Shown piece by piece: positions 5,822 through 7,105 of a DNA stretch of 7,105 bases (position 1 is the stretch's first letter; each line of letters begins with the position of its first letter). Under the pieces are notes generated by a model. That model was not told the origin of the DNA, ran no database searches, and worked only from the letters and a program-made list of their open reading frames with translations. Source of the DNA: an uncultured Lachnospiraceae bacterium. Lineage in GTDB: Bacteria > Bacillota_A > Clostridia > Lachnospirales > Lachnospiraceae. Both the position numbers and the translations under genes were made by a program. The stretch covers positions 1 through 7,105 of the forward strand of contig CAJUGZ010000230.1 of the NCBI GenBank assembly GCA_910585855.1, read 5' to 3'.

Positions 5822-5828
5822 GTCCCCC

Positions 5829-5835
5829 TCTAACT
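5829..5835. repeat. Right 7-bp target-site duplication (TCTAACT)
   Basis: This exact copy of 5005-5011 includes the spoIIIAE stop codon (CTA at 5830-5832, TAG on the minus strand). It marks where the element joined the operon without altering the SpoIIIAE reading frame. Confidence 0.65.
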
Positions 5836-6867
5836 TGTGACTCTGCATACCACCGCTATTGTAATTAAAAATAATAGGAAAATCGTCACCATCACCTGCA
5901 ATAGAAGGCTTCCTCCCTTTCCGATTTCTTCTACCGCCCCTACCAACCGTTTATCCGCCACCGGTTCTAAGCAAACTGCCAAAATTCGATATGTCACCAA
6001 AAACAAGATAGTCTGCAATACAGGAAGACTGATTAGAACAAAAAGTACCAGACAGGCTGCTGCCCCGACTGCATTTCGAACCAGTGTCCCCGTTCCCGCA
6101 ATAATCTCGGCTACGGTCTTTGCACTTCCTCCAATTCCCGGAAGCAGTGCCACTGCCTTTCCAAGCGAATGGAGTTTTACTTTATCAATCGTAGGAAGCA
6201 GTAAACCCTCCAATGTATTCAGTCCAATAATCACTGCCAGTATACTTTTCATACAGATTTTCACTGCCTGCCCAACTACAGCAGACAATTTTGATACCAT
6301 TTCTTCTTTTGTCAGATGATTTATCATCTGAAGAAGCACGGCAACTTTAATAGCAGGCAGTACAACAGCAAGTAAAACACCATTAATCAATGCCATAATT
6401 AAAATAGTAACCTTGTAGTATCCCACTGCCGTTGCACTTCCATAAGATAAACTTACCACTCCAAAAAAACAGGGAATCAGTACATCCATAAACTGTTTCA
6501 CTTTTCCGATACATTCTCCTACGGTTTGAACAAGCAGCCCAAATCCTGCTGCTGAAGTTGTTAAAAAAATTAAATAGGTAAAATAAAATGAAGTTTCTGC
6601 AATCTGCTTATTGATAAAAGCAGATGAAATCTGATAAAAAATGGCAGAAGCAAGTCCGACTCCAAGCAGCAGAAAGAAAATTTCCCGATTGCTCTGCCAC
6701 TCCCCTAATACTGCCCGTAAAACCCAATCTTTTATTCCATAATCCGCCGTTTCCCCCTGCATTAAACTCTGCACCAATTCCTGAAAAGAAATAGAATGGC
6801 TCTCTGTTACCTCTTCTAATACTCTTTCCAAGTCTTCAAAATCTAAGTCCTCAAGTGTAAACCACAT
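5830..6867 (-). CDS. spoIIIAE: Stage III sporulation protein AE
   Basis: SpoIIIAE is the polytopic membrane component of the SpoIIIA complex, proposed to form part of the export or feeding apparatus in the mother-cell membrane. After a charged N-terminus (residues 1-45), the 345-residue product has about seven or eight hydrophobic segments starting near residue 60. It carries the family-typical regions VVLPAIKVAVLLQMINHL, AVIIGLNTLEGLLLP and LPGIGGSAKTVAEIIAGTG followed by VRNAVG. It is about 50 residues shorter than the B. subtilis protein and lacks the expected signal peptide. The start is ATG at 6867, with AGAGGAGG 4 nt upstream and an in-frame stop codon 24 nt before the ATG. Repeat elements lie on both sides, and no spoIIIAD is seen within the 238 nt upstream. 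Confidence 0.96.
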   Translation of the reverse strand: MWFTLEDLDFEDLERVLEEVTESHSISFQELVQSLMQGETADYGIKDWVLRAVLGEWQSNREIFFLLLGVGLASAIFYQISSAFINKQIAETSFYFTYLIFLTTSAAGFGLLVQTVGECIGKVKQFMDVLIPCFFGVVSLSYGSATAVGYYKVTILIMALINGVLLAVVLPAIKVAVLLQMINHLTKEEMVSKLSAVVGQAVKICMKSILAVIIGLNTLEGLLLPTIDKVKLHSLGKAVALLPGIGGSAKTVAEIIAGTGTLVRNAVGAAACLVLFVLISLPVLQTILFLVTYRILAVCLEPVADKRLVGAVEEIGKGGSLLLQVMVTIFLLFLITIAVVCRVTS

Positions 6868-7006
6868 CTGCCCTCCTCTAAAATCAAATTTTCATCTATT
6901 TCTTAAAGCTTATTCCATATCTTCTTACTTTTTTTCAATGTATTTAAAAACTTTTACCTCCCATATTACAACAAAAATAATAGTCATTTAAATATCATTC
7001 CTTTTT

Positions 7007-7105
7007 ATTTTCTCCAAAAGCAAGAAACAGCCAGATGCGAAAACCCCAGACAGACTGCAGTGACTTTGGAAAAAAGTTAGAAGTTCTTGACTTCTGCTAA
7101 AAAAC
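7007..7105 (+). mobile_element. Modular repeat element, copy 3 (partial, cut by window end)
   Basis: From about 7007 the sequence opens with ATTTTCTCCAAAAG, like the left end of copy 2 (ATTTTCTCAAAATGG at 5014). It continues as an arm (7021-7098) that is the reverse complement of 68-145. It is therefore best read as the left end of a further element in the same orientation as copies 1 and 2, lying between spoIIIAE and its expected upstream neighbour. An opposite-orientation copy of the right arm is the alternative. The AT-rich stretch 6868-7006 between it and spoIIIAE shows nothing I can name apart from the spoIIIAE ribosome binding site. Confidence 0.7.

Larger units (their letters stand above)
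5012..5828 (+). mobile_element. Modular non-coding repeat element, complete copy 2, between spoIIIAE and spoIIIAF
   Basis: These 817 bp split two genes that are normally adjacent in the spoIIIA operon and are flanked by TCTAACT direct repeats. Modules from left to right are: GATTTTCTCAAAATGG at the end; a left arm (5050-5116); an interior stretch (5117-5246) with only a small TTCGCC/GGCGAA hairpin (5153-5173); the conserved hairpin (5247-5287); a right arm inverted to the left arm (5300-5365); the decamer aatctagctg (5361-5370); tandem repeats (5384-5651); and the fold-back module (5667-5821), ending ggcgtccccc. There is no transposase and no credible protein gene. No T-tract follows any hairpin in the operon's direction, so read-through of operon transcription is conceivable. 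The family is unknown to me. Confidence 0.75.

Noticed and set aside
5837..6319. 160-residue plus-strand open frame opposite spoIIIAE
   Set aside because: Antisense shadow with Thr/Ile-rich composition typical of reverse-read membrane-protein codons.
68..7098. Invertible 7-kb segment bounded by inverted repeats
   Set aside because: The 78-bp matches are better explained as left and right arms of separate elements in the same orientation. No recombinase or phase-switch promoter is present.

Overview
The window looks like chromosome from a spore-forming Firmicute of the class Clostridia, most likely a Lachnospiraceae-type gut anaerobe. The evidence is an engulfment-channel gene block (spoIIIAE, spoIIIAF, spoIIIAG, spoIIIAH) followed by an Asp23/Gls24 gene, nusB, xseA and xseB. 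In Bacillus subtilis the order is spoIIIA operon, accBC, yqhY, nusB, folD, xseA, xseB; here accBC and folD are absent from it. All eight genes are on the minus strand, so they read from the right end of the window to the left. The genus call is inference only.

Layout from right to left: a partial repeat element (about 7007-7105); spoIIIAE (5830-6867); a complete 817-bp gene-free element (5012-5828); spoIIIAF, spoIIIAG and spoIIIAH in a tight block (4997 down to 3003); a promoter (2928-2956), the Asp23-family gene (2470-2865) and its terminator; then nusB, xseA and xseB (2337 down to 479); and finally a second large, partial repeat element (1-about 460).

How the genes work together: SpoIIIAE, AF, AG and AH are membrane parts of the SpoIIIA-SpoIIQ channel that joins mother cell and forespore during engulfment. 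The Asp23-family gene has its own SigA-type promoter and a Rho-independent terminator, so it is a vegetative unit between the sporulation genes and the housekeeping genes. NusB is a transcription antitermination factor, and XseA plus XseB form exonuclease VII.

The notable content is non-coding. Three copies of one modular repeat family are present: partial at the left edge, complete between spoIIIAE and spoIIIAF, and partial at the right edge upstream of spoIIIAE. The complete copy is bracketed by a 7-bp direct repeat (TCTAACT), one copy of which contains the spoIIIAE stop codon. Removing it would leave spoIIIAE and spoIIIAF 8 nt apart, which is strong evidence for insertion into a formerly tight operon. 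The element contains inverted arms, a hairpin with compensatory base changes between copies, about six tandem 42-49-nt repeats, and a fold-back module closed by a stem of 16-24 bp. No transposase is visible. I do not recognise the family by name.
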